From: Cyprinodon diabolis
Taxonomy: Eukaryota > Chordata > Actinopteri > Cyprinodontiformes > Cyprinodontidae
DNA: 64,000 nucleotides
Reading direction: 5' to 3'
NCBI GenBank assembly: GCA_030533445.1
Contig: CM060073.1
Coordinates: 37,217,428-37,281,427, forward strand
Shown: piece after piece, positions 49,001-60,786 of the stretch
Layout: each line of letters starts with the position of its first letter
Numbering within the stretch: position 1 is the first letter of the stretch
Program-made: the position numbers and the translations under genes
Notes under the pieces: generated by a model
The model's database searches: none
Seen by the model: the letters and a program-made list of their open reading frames with translations, nothing else
Told to the model about the DNA's origin: nothing

Positions 49001-50688
49001 GTAAGCTGCACCAACACAGACTCCAGGGCTATAGATTTGTTTGGAAATAACTCCATTGCTCTTCCATAGGTTTTGGTGTAGAGTGGAAAGGAAAGGCAGG
49101 GAGGGGAAAAAGGATGTGCCCCAATTCACCGGTGTCAGTACAACCCTTCAACCTTAGCCCGTTGAAATGAGGCCTCTGCAATAGATCGCAGTGGTTAGCA
49201 GTTAGCTGCTCTTGCAGGTGTGTAGGGAATGGCCGTAACAGCTTCCATTACTGGTGAGAATGGCCCAACTCCTGCAGCCCCCTCCAGACAGAGCTGTCAT
49301 TACCCATCCATTGTGAAGCCTGAGAGGGAGCAGTAAGTATGGCAGACTTATGGCTTTGTTAAAGCGACAGGATGGTCTCCTTTGGCCTGGGCTCTGAATG
49401 GAGAGGGAGGCTGATACCGAAAGTTAGCTAGACAGAGTGATGGAAACTGAATATGAGGATGAATTGAATCCCTCCAACCCTTGGTGCCCCGCCACCACAA
49501 CAGCACCACCCCTTGATGTGCTTCCAACTAGCCTATAGTGCAAGCTGTTAAGGTGGGCTGGGTTATTTGGTGCTATTTTTACAAGAAACAGGGTTGATTT
49601 GTCTTAGGCCATTACCGTCTATTACAGCAGCGAGTCTCGGGGAAAAAGGTGGGAAGCGGCAGACGCTGGCATTCTGCCTAAAGAGAAATCAATGAAACAA
49701 ATTAATCCTTTGCAGGCTGCAGTGACACTGTAATCCATCATTCAGGGGGCGCTTTTACACACTGAAAAAGAGAGCAAAGGAAGGGAGGAGGAAAGGAGAT
49801 TGGCGGCTGTGTGGTTGGTTGAATGCTAGTCAGGGGGGGCAGGGGTGGCGGGGGGGAGCAGAGTCCCTCTGAGATGGGGGAAGACATCCACGGCTCGGTA
49901 ACAGTGGGGTACCGCTGGGTGCTCGTGGGGTACTGAATGCTTCTAAGCTGCTTCTTTTCGAACCCTTGAACTGTCTGTCTGTGTACCAGCTGAGAGGAAG
50001 AAGGAAGACAATGGGATGTAAACCCAATCAGCTGGACTAAGCTATGGACATAGACATGACTATGATTACACAGAAATGCCTATTCTTGATTTTCACTTGT
50101 TTTCTGTCCCCTGCTGGCTACTTTAGTTATAGCAAGCTTTTTGCTAATAGTTACATCTTTATAATGTATTCATGCGGGTATAACAGGTACAACATGGCTG
50201 TTATCAGGACAGTTCACTTTTCATTTAATTCATTGGCTGTGAAGATAAATTATTCCTAGTATTTTGTCCATGTATATTTTGGGGTTTAGGAGTTATTCAT
50301 AATAGCAGACTGGTTTCCAGGTGGTACTACTCCCAAATATGCCTCAAACTGACTACCCTCTTAACAAAAAAGACCCCCCCGTCCCATCGACCCCACATAA
50401 CCCAAAACACTACCTCTACCTTATTATCTAAGTCAGAAAGCTGCACGAATGAAACACAGATTAGCTATGGTTATGCCCCAGCGCACAGCCAATTAGAGAT
50501 CAGAGCTTGCCATGTGATTGAGACATGTGATCAAGCTTTCCTGTGAGGAAACAGTCTTGTCCAGTCCAAGAGGCATGTGAAGCAGCAGTACCCTCCAATG
50601 AATCACAGAGCAGCTCACATTAAATGTGATCACAATTCAAGTGGGAGTAGAAACACGGACTAAAGGAAAAAAAACACACACACAACAC

Positions 50689-50689
<1 letters not shown>
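46011..50689. other. intergenic; balanced blocks at 48.0-49.8 kb
   Basis: AT-rich and featureless to about 47.9 kb, apart from some CpG-bearing sequence at 46.86-46.99 kb. From 48.0 to 49.8 kb composition is balanced with little simple repeat. The part near 49.60-49.76 kb (AAATTAATCC, TAATCCATCATTCAGG) is enhancer-like. ORFs are short and unrecognised. Confidence 0.3.
49833..49856 (+). other. G-quadruplex motif
   Basis: Runs of 7, 4 and 7 G separated by CA and TGGC give four or more G-triplets within 24 bases, meeting the usual quadruplex pattern on the + strand. Function unknown. Confidence 0.6.

Positions 50690-50752
<63 letters not shown>
50690..50752. repeat. (TA)n microsatellite
   Basis: About 63 bases of uninterrupted TA dinucleotides, preceded by a short (AC)n run. 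Confidence 0.95.
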
Positions 50753-50754
<2 letters not shown>

Positions 50755-52469
50755 GTGTGTATATAAGTGTTGGTGTGTTTTTATTAGGATTATTTGCTGT
50801 TACGTTTCTTTTTAGAAACTGCCCGTTACATCATTGTACATGTTAAAAGCATCACTCACTCCATCTTCCTACATGGCATTAGAATTAGAAAGCTGTGAGT
50901 TATTGCAGCACCTGGACCATTTCATAGGGATGGTTATATTATAACACCTGTTTCCTTTAAAAGAAATGTTTAATAAACAACAACCCGCTTACCTTAACCA
51001 GTGTTTCTGGGAATACAGATTGAAAACTCCTCCCAATCATTCTAAACACACAGGTAGTTGCATTCTGTTATGAGAAAATCAGTAAGAACAGTGGGTGGAA
51101 AGAGAGAGAGAGAAGGGAAAAGGGCTGAGATTAGGATGAGTGGGGTGGCACAGGGAGAGGAAGTTTGAAGTGGAGATGGAAAGTGTTTGAAGGGGGGGAA
51201 TGGAATAGAACGGAAAGGATGGAAAAATGTGGGGATATTGCAGCAGAGCGGATGGTGTGAGGGAGGCAGAGTGAGAAATGTTGCCGGAAATGCTAGAGCC
51301 AGCAGCGTGTGTAAAAAACCTCAGTGCAACATTTCTCATACTTGACATCACTGACAGGCTTTCCACACACACACACAAGCACACCCACAGAACAGTGCTG
51401 TGTGTTCTCAAAGTGCAGGGTTGTAACATTTCAAATCTTCTGCAGAGCTTCCTTCTCTCAGATCCCATGGGGTTTTTTTTCTCTGTTTACTGTACGCAAG
51501 GCACATGTTAGCTAAATTGAATTTATTCATGTTATAATTACTAATCTGACCAGCAGGTGCCCTCAGAATCTCCAAGTAAACATCATCTGCAGTTAAAGAG
51601 GAGATGGTCAGAAAGGGCTGAGTAATGTAAGGAGGAGGAGAAGGAGCACAGAAAATTGTTCTGGAATGTTTGCTGCTCTAGTAGAAGATGAACCATCTCA
51701 TTTGTCAGGGTTTGACCCTAGCTCTGGGGTCAAAGGTCACAATCTAAAGGAAAACTGACTGACTATCACACACACACACAAACAAACGTGGCAGTCTTTT
51801 GCTTTCACAAATAATTCACAATCATCTGAGGTCTGCACAGATAACCTACAATGTCCATACTCTGTTTTTGTTTTGTTTTCCTGAAGATGATCTCTTGCTA
51901 TAATAATAAAGCAAACTCCATTTTATTTTGTGCTTTAGATCATCTCAGCGACAAATTCTGCAAAAAGAACACATCCAAATAACAAAAAACAGAATGTTTT
52001 CCCCCCACTTATTGAATATATCAAGAGTAGAAATTTACAGCATCTTTACTTTATGATTGAACAATGATGAACCCTCTTTAAATTATTGGAATCAAAAAGC
52101 GTAAACTACACATGCGTTAATTCCTATAACTCCATAATTTTCTATAGTTACTTTGTATGGAATTCCATTTATAATATATTTTCCCACTGTTATCTCCAAT
52201 AGCTTTAGAATAGAAATAAAAATAAAAATAAAAAGACATTGGCAGAATAGATCTTAAAGAAAACTGAAATCAATCAGAAAAGGCCTAATTGGTGCATATC
52301 TTAAATAAATGAAGAAAATTGTTTCTGTTTTTTATACAATGCCATTTATCAGTTTACAATCAAAAGACAAAAGAGTAAAAATTTGAACCAAACTTGAACA
52401 AAATATTCTTTAGTTGCAGGTTCTTTTAATATTGTCATAGATAAACCATCAGGGTCTGAGAGGCATCTT
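50753..52469. other. intergenic, includes a receptor half-site cluster
   Basis: A purine-rich stretch lies at 51.09-51.26 kb. The region around 51.54-51.75 kb is balanced and carries the nuclear-receptor site described separately. AT-rich DNA follows. No coding region was recognised. Confidence 0.35.
51711..51739. promoter_or_regulatory. perfect DR1 plus inverted half-site (nuclear-receptor element)
   Basis: GGGTCAAAGGTCA at 51727-51739 is an exact direct repeat of RGGTCA with one-base spacing, the preferred site type of HNF4, RXR and COUP-TF dimers. Eight bases upstream TTTGACCC (51711-51718) is the exact complement of GGGTCAAA, giving a third half-site in opposite orientation. The site lies about 9 kb upstream of nr2f1a, whose product binds DR1, so autoregulation is a natural inference. 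Confidence 0.45.
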
Positions 52470-52731
52470 TATAAGTCATCAATATCATTTTATTTGTACA
52501 TCCTCCTATGAAACAGCTGAAGTTTGGGTCCCAGAAAAGCAAATGACAGTTTTTTCTACATCTTAAACTCCAAAATGAGGATGAATTTAACCCATACATA
52601 AATCTCTATCCTACTAAACAGTGACATCCACTTCCTACAATCAAACAGTATAAGTCGAATCAAGTTCCAGCATCTCAGTCCTTCTTCCACCGTGTGTTTG
52701 GAACGCCTCCTGTAGCTGCAGCACTCTGAGC
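52470..52731 (-). ncRNA. candidate exon of an antisense transcript (3' exon)
   Basis: On the - strand a strong acceptor precedes 52731: a branch-like CCTAACCTGAC, then TTTGTTTCTCCTCAG, then GCTCAGAGTGC. The exon body is more GC-rich than the flanks, all frames close quickly, and an AATAAA on the - strand lies at 52489-52494. This is the layout of a terminal exon. With the donor-bearing exon near 57.6-57.9 kb it could form a spliced lncRNA divergent from nr2f1a, like mammalian NR2F1-AS1. No expression evidence is available. Confidence 0.28.
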
Positions 52732-52734
52732 CTG

Positions 52735-54613
52735 AGGAGAAACAAAGTCAGGTTAGGAAGTGCAAGTTTATCCCCAATCACTCGCACAAACGTTGCTTCA
52801 TATTGCAAATTAAAGGGAAGATAAAGCAGGCAGAGACTATGTGGGTGGCCTGCTGCAGTGACCCACATGAACACAGGACACCTGTGAGTCATATCATGTT
52901 AGGACGATGGCTGACAGCGGCTGCACCTTGAAAATTTAGGTGATGAAATGACTGCAGATCGGTTACAGTTCTGAATCACTGATTCACACATATCTGCTTA
53001 AAAACACAGCATTAATTGTCTATTTCATGTTGTCTGTTCAGCCGATAAAAAAGACAGGAAATGCAAGGGGGCTGTTATTCAAGTCTTTGAGATGCATTTT
53101 AAAAGGTACACCTTTGTCATTCTTTGGCCAGAGACATCAAACAGGTGCAATGAATAATTTATCTTAAGAGTTTCACATTGATAAGGTCACAATCTGCCAC
53201 GTCTGGACACTAAATGCAAGCCATCTTCACTTCACTGACGTCTTACACACACATGTGCCCCCCACGCCGACAAAGACACTTGTTTTAGATGAAAAAACAC
53301 AACATTTCATCAGACCTGTGCCAGTGTGTATGCGTGTGGGGGGTGGATAGATTATAAAGAAGTATATATTTAAGTTCAATATTTTCAATTTTTTTAATTA
53401 ATATTAACTCTTTGGATCAAGATTTTATATGCTACCTGAAGGGCGTCTCTTAGCAGGATATCACTGTGGAGAATGGACACCTCTGTTTGTATATACAACA
53501 AACTAAGCTCCTTTCTTAGCCCCAAGGATTGTCCAGTTTGAGAATAATGCTAAAAAATATATTTTAGTGTGAAAAGAATGATTAGGCCATGTATTTACTT
53601 TGATCAGATTATTTAACAAACAAACATCACTGGTTATTAAAGGAATGTTATATATTTTTTAAATTCTGTCAAGCTTTTCTGTACTTCTATGTGAAAATTA
53701 CTTGATTAAGTTCATTGCGTATCTAACCTATTTTAAGGTCATGTAATATAGGTTAATATATTCAATTATCTATAAATCATCACTCTGTTAACATTCTATT
53801 TAAACTATATGTATTTTTTTAAGTCACCCTGCCTTCTAAGTAGTTCTCCTGGGTTCCCAAACCTACCAGAAGCCACTAAGCAGCTGCAAATTTCCCATAT
53901 ATCTCAGGCCGGCTCAGTATGCTGCATTAAAGGGCTCATTCACTCCAAGATGCAGCCTGTTGAAGGTTCAGCTAAACTACCTTTCTAATTAAGCTCCTGC
54001 TGTGTGTTGGTTTGGGGAATAACTCATGGGAAATCCTAACGCATAAGATGTAGTTACAACAAGTTTATATAAAGAGTCAAACTCATTTAGCAAGGGGTTC
54101 TTTTAAAGTTAGACGTTTAGTAATAGCTGTTCATTTTTCAGTCAAAACTGGCATTTTTTCCTTCCCCTACCAGTAAATAATTTTGACACTGACCAGAATA
54201 AGATACACACCTCTACTAATTTCCCCAAATCCCTCAAATACACACAAAATAAAATATATTAAAAAAAAACATCCTCTGGTCCATCTTATCTTTTTTTTAT
54301 TTTATTTTTTTTTTTTTTTTTTTATTAATCATTTAAGGTTTTGGTGCACAAAAAAATAAAAAATAAAAAAAAACTGGTGCGCTGTTTGTCGGGCGGTAAA
54401 TCTATTTTCTGCCCCTGAACTATATATCTTGGCTGTGTTGTCGGATAATGTGAGGTTGGGATGAAAGGTAATCTGCGTGCAGAATTCCTAAAGCTCCCTT
54501 ATGCTTGTATAATTTCTCAAGAATTCCACCTTTGCCCCACAGTTTCCCTTAAATAAATTACTTTAAGGGTTAGATGCCTGCGCAAATGCAGCCCTCCTGT
54601 TGTCATGTTTTTA

Positions 54614-54614
<1 letters not shown>
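52735..54614. other. intergenic; balanced block at 53.87-54.01 kb
   Basis: AT-rich except near 53.87-54.01 kb (CTAATTAAGCTCC, CAGCTGCAAATTTCCC), which could be conserved. A long T-run region lies at 54.29-54.32 kb. No gene recognised. Confidence 0.3.

Positions 54615-54678
<64 letters not shown>
54615..54678. repeat. (TA)18 followed by T28
   Basis: 36 bases of TA dinucleotides run straight into 28 T residues ending at 54678. Confidence 0.95.
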
Positions 54679-56595
54679 AGCGATATCCTTTAAAAACTAT
54701 CATACATTTTCCGAAAAAAACTACCTGGTAAACCGCTTAGATCATTCAAGATAAATGATGGATGATGCATGTGGCTGAAAACGTAGAGCAAACTTTAAAC
54801 CCCGCTTCCTGCAGTCAGTCTAATAAAGCATTTCTTCTCTCACTTTTCTGTTTGTTTCGCTTCAGCTGCTAGAAAGAGGAGCACGCACGCTGCTAAAAAT
54901 CACTTTCCTCCCCTCCTCTCTCCTCCCTCCTCAGCCTCTTCCTACTTAAACTTTGGTTTTTGGGGTGTTCTACCAAATTACAGTGTTTGCATTTGTAGAA
55001 CCACGAGGGTTTCAGCTCTAATGGATTTATAATCTCCGTCTCTGGGATCATCCAAAGTAATTAGCACGCAGAGCTCTAAACGAAATGATGGTTAGTGAGC
55101 AATAAAGCCAGAGCCCATTGCAGAAAGTGACAGTGGCTCTGACTTGGTTCAAACCTCAGGAGTAATTGGAAGACTCGTTGTAGTTATTGTCTTCAATTAA
55201 AGTGATGGAAATAAATACTTCAACTGTAGCTGGAGTGTAGGATAATTTATAGTTGAACTTTTGTCTCTTTTATCACAGACTTATATAAGTTGTGTAATAA
55301 TGATAAAACAACAGAATTTTGCAGGGTTTGTTTTTTTGTTTGTTTGTTTGATTGTATTTGCTTCTTGAAATTTTATTCACAAATGTAAATTTTCCACAAA
55401 CTGTCAATGCATCTTCCAGAAAGGCTATAGCAAACCTTTTTATTTGTTTATATTCGATGTTAAATGTTCAGCACAGGATCAAGAATAGCTATACCTTTTC
55501 TCAATTCGCCTAGAGTCATTCGATTTCTCTTTGCTAACATTTTTTTTATCCATTTGCAGGAAAATAAATGCAAGGTAACTTCTACGCCCTTTTAGAGACC
55601 CATGTGTCCCCTCACAATAATCTAGGGGTCAGATAATAAAAGGAATTCCCCCTTTTACCCTTCCTTCACACAGCCTCCATAAACTACAAAATCCCAATTG
55701 CATTTGATTCTTTTTTTTTTGCTGATTATATATTGCAAATGCACAAAATTGTTTGTAGGTTGTTTATAGTCCTGATTTCAGGGTTTTATGTCCCAAGTTT
55801 AACGTTTTAGGTCAAATTACACATTTATTTGTCATTAACAACGCCATTTAATATGTGTTCTATTTGGACTAAAGTAAATAATTAAATTGTAAGCTAAAAC
55901 AGTTCAGATCATTAACCCAGTTGGAAAAGTAATTAATGTAAATGTTTAGACAAAGATTAATGATAATACAGCTCTTATACCATCGTAACCCAATCTATTT
56001 TTTATTTATTATAATTTGAACTCCAGCAGTTATCTTGTAGGCTATTCTGTGTTTTTTTTTTTATCTTATCTTTGGGCTCATAATGCATCTAATGTGCTGT
56101 CAAATGCTAATAGCATGTAAAATATTGCTATTGCACAGAGCCTGGGGAATTTCTCACTATGTTCCAACTACGGAAATAACCTTTTCCACAAACTTTCCCT
56201 GTACTCTAAAGAAACCTAGAGTGAAGTCATAAAAGTGGCTCAATTTAACTCATTTCAGAAATATCAAACTATTGAATCAAATTGCAAACATAAATTTGAC
56301 AATTAGTTTTTTGTTTGGTTATTTTTTTGTGTGTTATATTATTATTACTTTGCAGGTGTTAAAGGGGCATGGGATGTTTGCCTCTGAGGGCCCAGGGATG
56401 GAGGAAATCACCCTGTAAGCCCACACAGTGTCCTATTGACTGCAGCTTTGGTTAGAATCTTGATGTGATTACACACAATCAATAATAAACCTACCCTCAG
56501 CCATTTATAAAGCTCTGTATCCGTCTGCAGCAGTTTAGGAACCTCTAAAGAGCGTTGTTGCTTCATCTGTTGTTTTATTTAGGGGGGAGAAATTT
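54679..56595. other. intergenic; possible conserved blocks at 55.0-55.2 and 56.35-56.56 kb
   Basis: At 55.0-55.2 kb (AAAGTAATTAGCACGC, GGAGTAATTGGAAG) and 56.35-56.56 kb (GATGTGATTACACACAATC, AATAATAAACC) composition is balanced with homeodomain-like TAATTA/TAATTG words. Both lie within 6 kb of the nr2f1a promoter. They are candidates for conserved enhancers; comparison would decide. No coding sequence is visible. Confidence 0.35.
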
Positions 56596-56630
56596 GTGCG
56601 TGTGTGTGTGTGTGTGTGGGGGGGGGGGGG
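56596..56630 (+). repeat. (TG)n followed by G13
   Basis: About 11 TG units run directly into 13 consecutive G residues (56618-56630). Such a run can form quadruplex-like structure and is prone to length change. Confidence 0.9.
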
Positions 56631-56830
56631 TGCACTAGTGACCTCAGTGTTTTCCCAACTGTATGTGCTGCTTTGCTCGGTGATTTCTGTATTTGGTGGA
56701 AGCCCTAAAACATATTGATTCTAGATTAAGCAAAACTCCAACGTGCTTCCCGTATAAATGTTTAATTAAGCTCATTTGAAAAAACTATTATAGGTATACA
56801 ATCATGCAAGATGGGCTATTCTGGTGCAAT

Positions 56831-57559
<729 letters not shown>

Positions 57560-57900
57560 CCTCAACTAAATGAAAAGTTTCCACTCTGCATGCACCGATG
57601 GTGAAGTAGCGCGACGCGGATAATTCCTCAAGATCGACGCGCTTGTTGCTAGAGTTAGAACTAAGTGAAAAACAAACAACAACAAAAGTGCTTCTCACCT
57701 TCTCTGTGTGCGTAAAGCTGCTGCTCCTGCGCCAGCATCTCGCCCGTCCACTTTCTCCGCGCGCAGGTTTCTATCAAAGCCTCTCCAATATATCTACCCC
57801 GCTTCCCATTCCGCTTCCCCCTCTCACCCCTCTCCTCTCTGTTCTTCTTCCCTCATGCGGACCCACTTTCTTTTAGCGTATGTGCGGAGTTAAATCTTAA
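57560..57900 (-). ncRNA. candidate first exon of a divergent antisense lncRNA
   Basis: On the - strand two good splice donors occur: TTGAGG then GTAAGCATC (exon end 57560) and GAGAAG then GTGAGAAG (exon end 57699). Upstream of them on that strand is a CpG-bearing, purine-rich region. The layout fits a transcript starting near 57.7-57.9 kb and running away from nr2f1a, about 2 kb from its promoter. Mammalian NR2F1 has such a divergent lncRNA (NR2F1-AS1). Start, splicing and existence are inferred from signals only. Confidence 0.3.
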
Positions 57901-58419
57901 TGATACACCAAAGGGGGGAAAATGCTTTGTCCAATTTAATCTTATTGGTTTCACCTTTTCAGAGAGCTGGAGACATGGCCGGAGAGTTTCCATGGTGTGT
58001 GTGTCCGATACAGGGACAGTGAGAGAGAGCTCTCTTGTTGAATACCTAAAAAAACAAGCCATCCTTCTTACATGCTGCTTTCAAACAGGGCTGTTGCATA
58101 TTAATGCTATGTTATATCTTTTTTTTATATATATAGTATATCTATTGGGGTCCATCCTAAATACTCTGTTGTCTTAAAGTAGCCTTTATGACTTTAAGAG
58201 TTTGATAAGCTTGTAGATTAAATTTGAACTTTTTTACTTGTATTTATATATGTCTATATAAATTATGCGCCGTTTTAAAGCACGTTGAAATAATTCCTGT
58301 GGAATTTACTGATCTAATTAGTACATTTTTCCTAATTATTTTTTTTTTTTGTCATAATAATTTTTTTGTCTAATGTAGTTGTATGAGCTGCGCAAAAAAA
58401 TTTGAGCACATTAAAACAT

Positions 58420-58422
<3 letters not shown>

Positions 58423-58498
<76 letters not shown>
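58423..58498. repeat. (TA)n microsatellite with TTA tail
   Basis: 76 bases of TA dinucleotides followed by several TTA units to about 58510. Confidence 0.95.
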
Positions 58499-58501
<3 letters not shown>

Positions 58502-58596
58502 ATTATTATTAATATTAATTCATAAGTTTAAAGGCTTAAAAATGCAAGTTTGGTGGCTTGTACGTTGATTATTATAGGGTTGTAATTATACAACGT

Positions 58597-58615
58597 ACGC
58601 TAGATGGCAGCGCGC
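58597..58615 (+). promoter_or_regulatory. candidate CTCF site
   Basis: ACGCTAGATGGCAGCGCGC matches the CTCF core (CTAGATGGCAGC, with CpG on both sides) at nearly all informative positions. It lies about 1.35 kb upstream of the promoter-like CArG/TATA element, where an insulator or loop anchor would make sense. Confidence 0.45.
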
Positions 58616-59184
58616 TCCAGACATTTTTGAGTCTGAGAAGCCTGCAGAAACACTGATGCATAAAAGCTGCAATCCCCGTGAAAATCCCCCGTAACTTCAC
58701 TCGATTTTGAATTCATCTCATCATTAACACATAAAGCCACTCCCGTGTAAGTGTTTGTGAGACTGTGGGATGTTGGTAATTGTTAAACATCGTTTCCAGT
58801 TTCGAGAAATTGCCCGCATCTGAAAAACGCATCCGGCATAACGCGGTATTTGCGCATCGTTTCTCCACGGTGATAATTTCCTAAACTGCTTTTAAACTAA
58901 ATTATAAGTTTTAATGAGCAAATCTGGTGGCGATTACAGTCGATCGCTGTACCGCAATGCGCATGCCAAGGACACACACAAAAAACAACGGCGTGTGAAA
59001 ATATTAATCCGCTCCAAAGCAGCAGAGACCCCCGTTAGTTTTATAATAAAGACAACAGTCCGAGACAAGGCATTTGAAACTTTAAGGGGGGGGAATCTGA
59101 GTCAGATTCCCTTTTGGTCGCTGCGCACAGTTTTTGGTTTTATTTGTCGTGCTTAAAAGCTTTACTCCCAACCCTCCACCACCA

Positions 59185-59238
59185 CCTCCTCTCTCTCTCT
59201 CTCTCTTTCTCTCGTCTTCTCTCTCTCTCCCTCTCTTG
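59185..59238. repeat. (CT)n polypyrimidine tract
   Basis: CT dinucleotides with few interruptions; a further CT/CCT-rich tract lies at 59.82-59.87 kb, both upstream of the presumed start. Such tracts can form triplex DNA and are common in developmental promoters. Confidence 0.8.
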
Positions 59239-59759
59239 CCCTTAACCCGCTTTTTTCGCTATTCTATCCAGGGTTTCTTCCTCTTTTTGGTGACAATAGA
59301 CGGCCCATACTAATCAGGTTTCAAAGTAAATAGCAGCGCGGGGCGAGCTCAATGTAAATTGTGCCTGTCAGAGTCCCCCCCCCCTCTCCTCCCAAGCCCC
59401 CTCCAGTCGTTCATGCCCACACTGTAAAAAATATCCATCCTCAGACAGTTCAGCACCGAGGCTGGAAAATCCTAGATATATTTAAGGACCGAATGGATCT
59501 TGGATCTTGCTCTTTGACCGCTTTTCGATCGGAAGATGTAAATTCCTTTTCCATTTTATTATTATTATTTTTTTATAAGAGAATATCCCTAATTTGGAAT
59601 ATTATAAGACAAAATGCTATTTATCACTTGTAGCGGTAGATAAAATTACGCGGAACTCTGCAATGCGCGCTTGATGTTTATACTCATAAAATAGAACAAT
59701 TTTGCGATCCAATATGAGAGCAAATGATTTATCTAGTTGGATATTTTTTGCAGCGCTCT

Positions 59760-59990
59760 AACGGAGGAGGGGGGCTCTAACCAATGGAGAGAAAGAGAGG
59801 GCTTGGCTATAACCTTAGCCTCCCATTTTCTCTCCCCCTCTATCCCCCCTCCTCTCCTCCTCCTCTATGCAGGGCTCTGGCCAGTCAGTCCTCTTTGATT
59901 ATCAGTCTCCAGCAGCCCCTCTCTTGGCTCCTTGACATGAGCACCATATAAGGCGCAGCGATCTCCATAGAAACGTGTCAGTTTCAATAG
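59760..59990 (+). promoter_or_regulatory. nr2f1a: nr2f1a promoter-like region
   Basis: Between 59.76 and 59.99 kb lie a G-rich GGAGGAGGGGGG, a CCAAT box in CTCTAACCAATGG (CCAAT at 59781-59785), a CT-rich tract and a CCATATAAGG element at 59944-59953. Initiation about 30 bases after the latter would give a leader of roughly 800 bases. Other start sites are possible. Confidence 0.45.
59944..59953 (+). promoter_or_regulatory. perfect CArG box overlapping a TATA-like element
   Basis: CCATATAAGG fits CC(A/T)6GG exactly, the serum response factor site, and contains TATAAGG, an acceptable TATA box. Either or both roles are possible. Confidence 0.45.
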
Positions 59991-60221
59991 TAGTGTCAAA
60001 GTTCACTATATACAGACATTCGCGCAGATCCCCCGTTTCGGAAACATTGCTCTGCTGGTCCTCTCGTTTAAGCGCATTCATTTTTGGGGGTCTCTCCTTC
60101 TTCTTCTTGCATATCCTATTAGTACTAGTTGGTGTTTTTTCTTCTTTTTTTCCTTTTTTCCTAAGTCTTTTTTCCTCTTCGTATCCCCGTTCCTCCCCGC
60201 TGGAGAGAGGTGAAACTATAC

Positions 60222-60272
60222 ATGGGTACTTCATTCGGCGACGCGGTTCTCCTTCGCAGCTGGGCGAGATGA
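60222..60272 (+). other. uORF 1, 16 codons
   Basis: It runs from ATG in ATACATGGGT to TGA and encodes MGTSFGDAVLLRSWAR. Its ATG has G at +4. It overlaps the next ATG (60269) by its stop region. Confidence 0.4.
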
Positions 60273-60547
60273 TGAGGTTTATTTAAGAATATAGATGTAA
60301 AAAGCCCAGCTCTTCAGTTTTTTTTTTCTCCTCCTCCTCCTCCTATACGACGAAGACGGGAGAGTAAAGGAGCAAGGGGAAGAAAGGAGAGAGGAATTTA
60401 TCTCCGCAGCACTTTGGATCGCGTCTTTCCAGCGACAAGGTTTTGGTTTTTTTACACGCTCCTGCCTTTCTTTTGTGGCTATTTTTTTATCTGACTGTAT
60501 TTTTTTACGTCTGTACTCGGGTTTTCTACAAGATTAGGAATTCCTGA

Positions 60548-60601
60548 ATGGCTGACTGCAATTTACCTTGGAACTGGCCTCCCGATACTTGCATATCCTG
60601 A
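60548..60601 (+). other. uORF 2, 17 codons
   Basis: It runs from ATG in CTGAATGGC to TGA and encodes MADCNLPWNWPPDTCIS. Its context (G at -3, G at +4) is as good as that of the main start, so it may reduce or regulate nr2f1a translation. Confidence 0.45.
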
Positions 60602-60786
60602 TCGGGTGCCTTCTGATTTTTGAATGTATTGATCGCGTTTGCTCTCTCTCTTATCACCCATATGAGATTGCGTGCTTCGATTTGACTTTGCACTGTCCCA
60701 TCTTTTGAGATTTTTTTTTCTTCCTTCTCTACGCTCCATAAACATCGGCGATCATTTCGCTTTACAGCACTTTCCGGGGCCGAGAT

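Larger units (their letters stand above)
57901..59184. other. nr2f1a upstream flank
   Basis: Contains the (TA)n array and CTCF-like site described separately and a run of 8 G near 59.08 kb. CpG-bearing, balanced sequence at 58.59-59.15 kb looks like promoter-flank DNA. The 80-codon frame at 58914 has no family resemblance. Confidence 0.4.
59980..60786 (+). other. nr2f1a: presumed nr2f1a 5' leader with upstream ORFs
   Basis: No strong acceptor or donor pair was noticed here, so it is probably one exon with the coding start. ATGs at 60222 (16 codons), 60269, 60272, 60295 (ATG directly followed by TAA), 60548 (17 codons), 60624 (2 codons) and 60662 (7 codons) all terminate before the main start at 60787, so reinitiation or leaky scanning would be needed. 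The leader is otherwise pyrimidine-rich, with a CTCCTCCTCC run near 60330. Confidence 0.45.

Noticed and set aside
51553..51570. Second CTCF-like word (CCAGCAGGTGCCCTCAG)
   Set aside because: It breaks the core GGC of the motif, so the match is much weaker than the 58.6 kb site.
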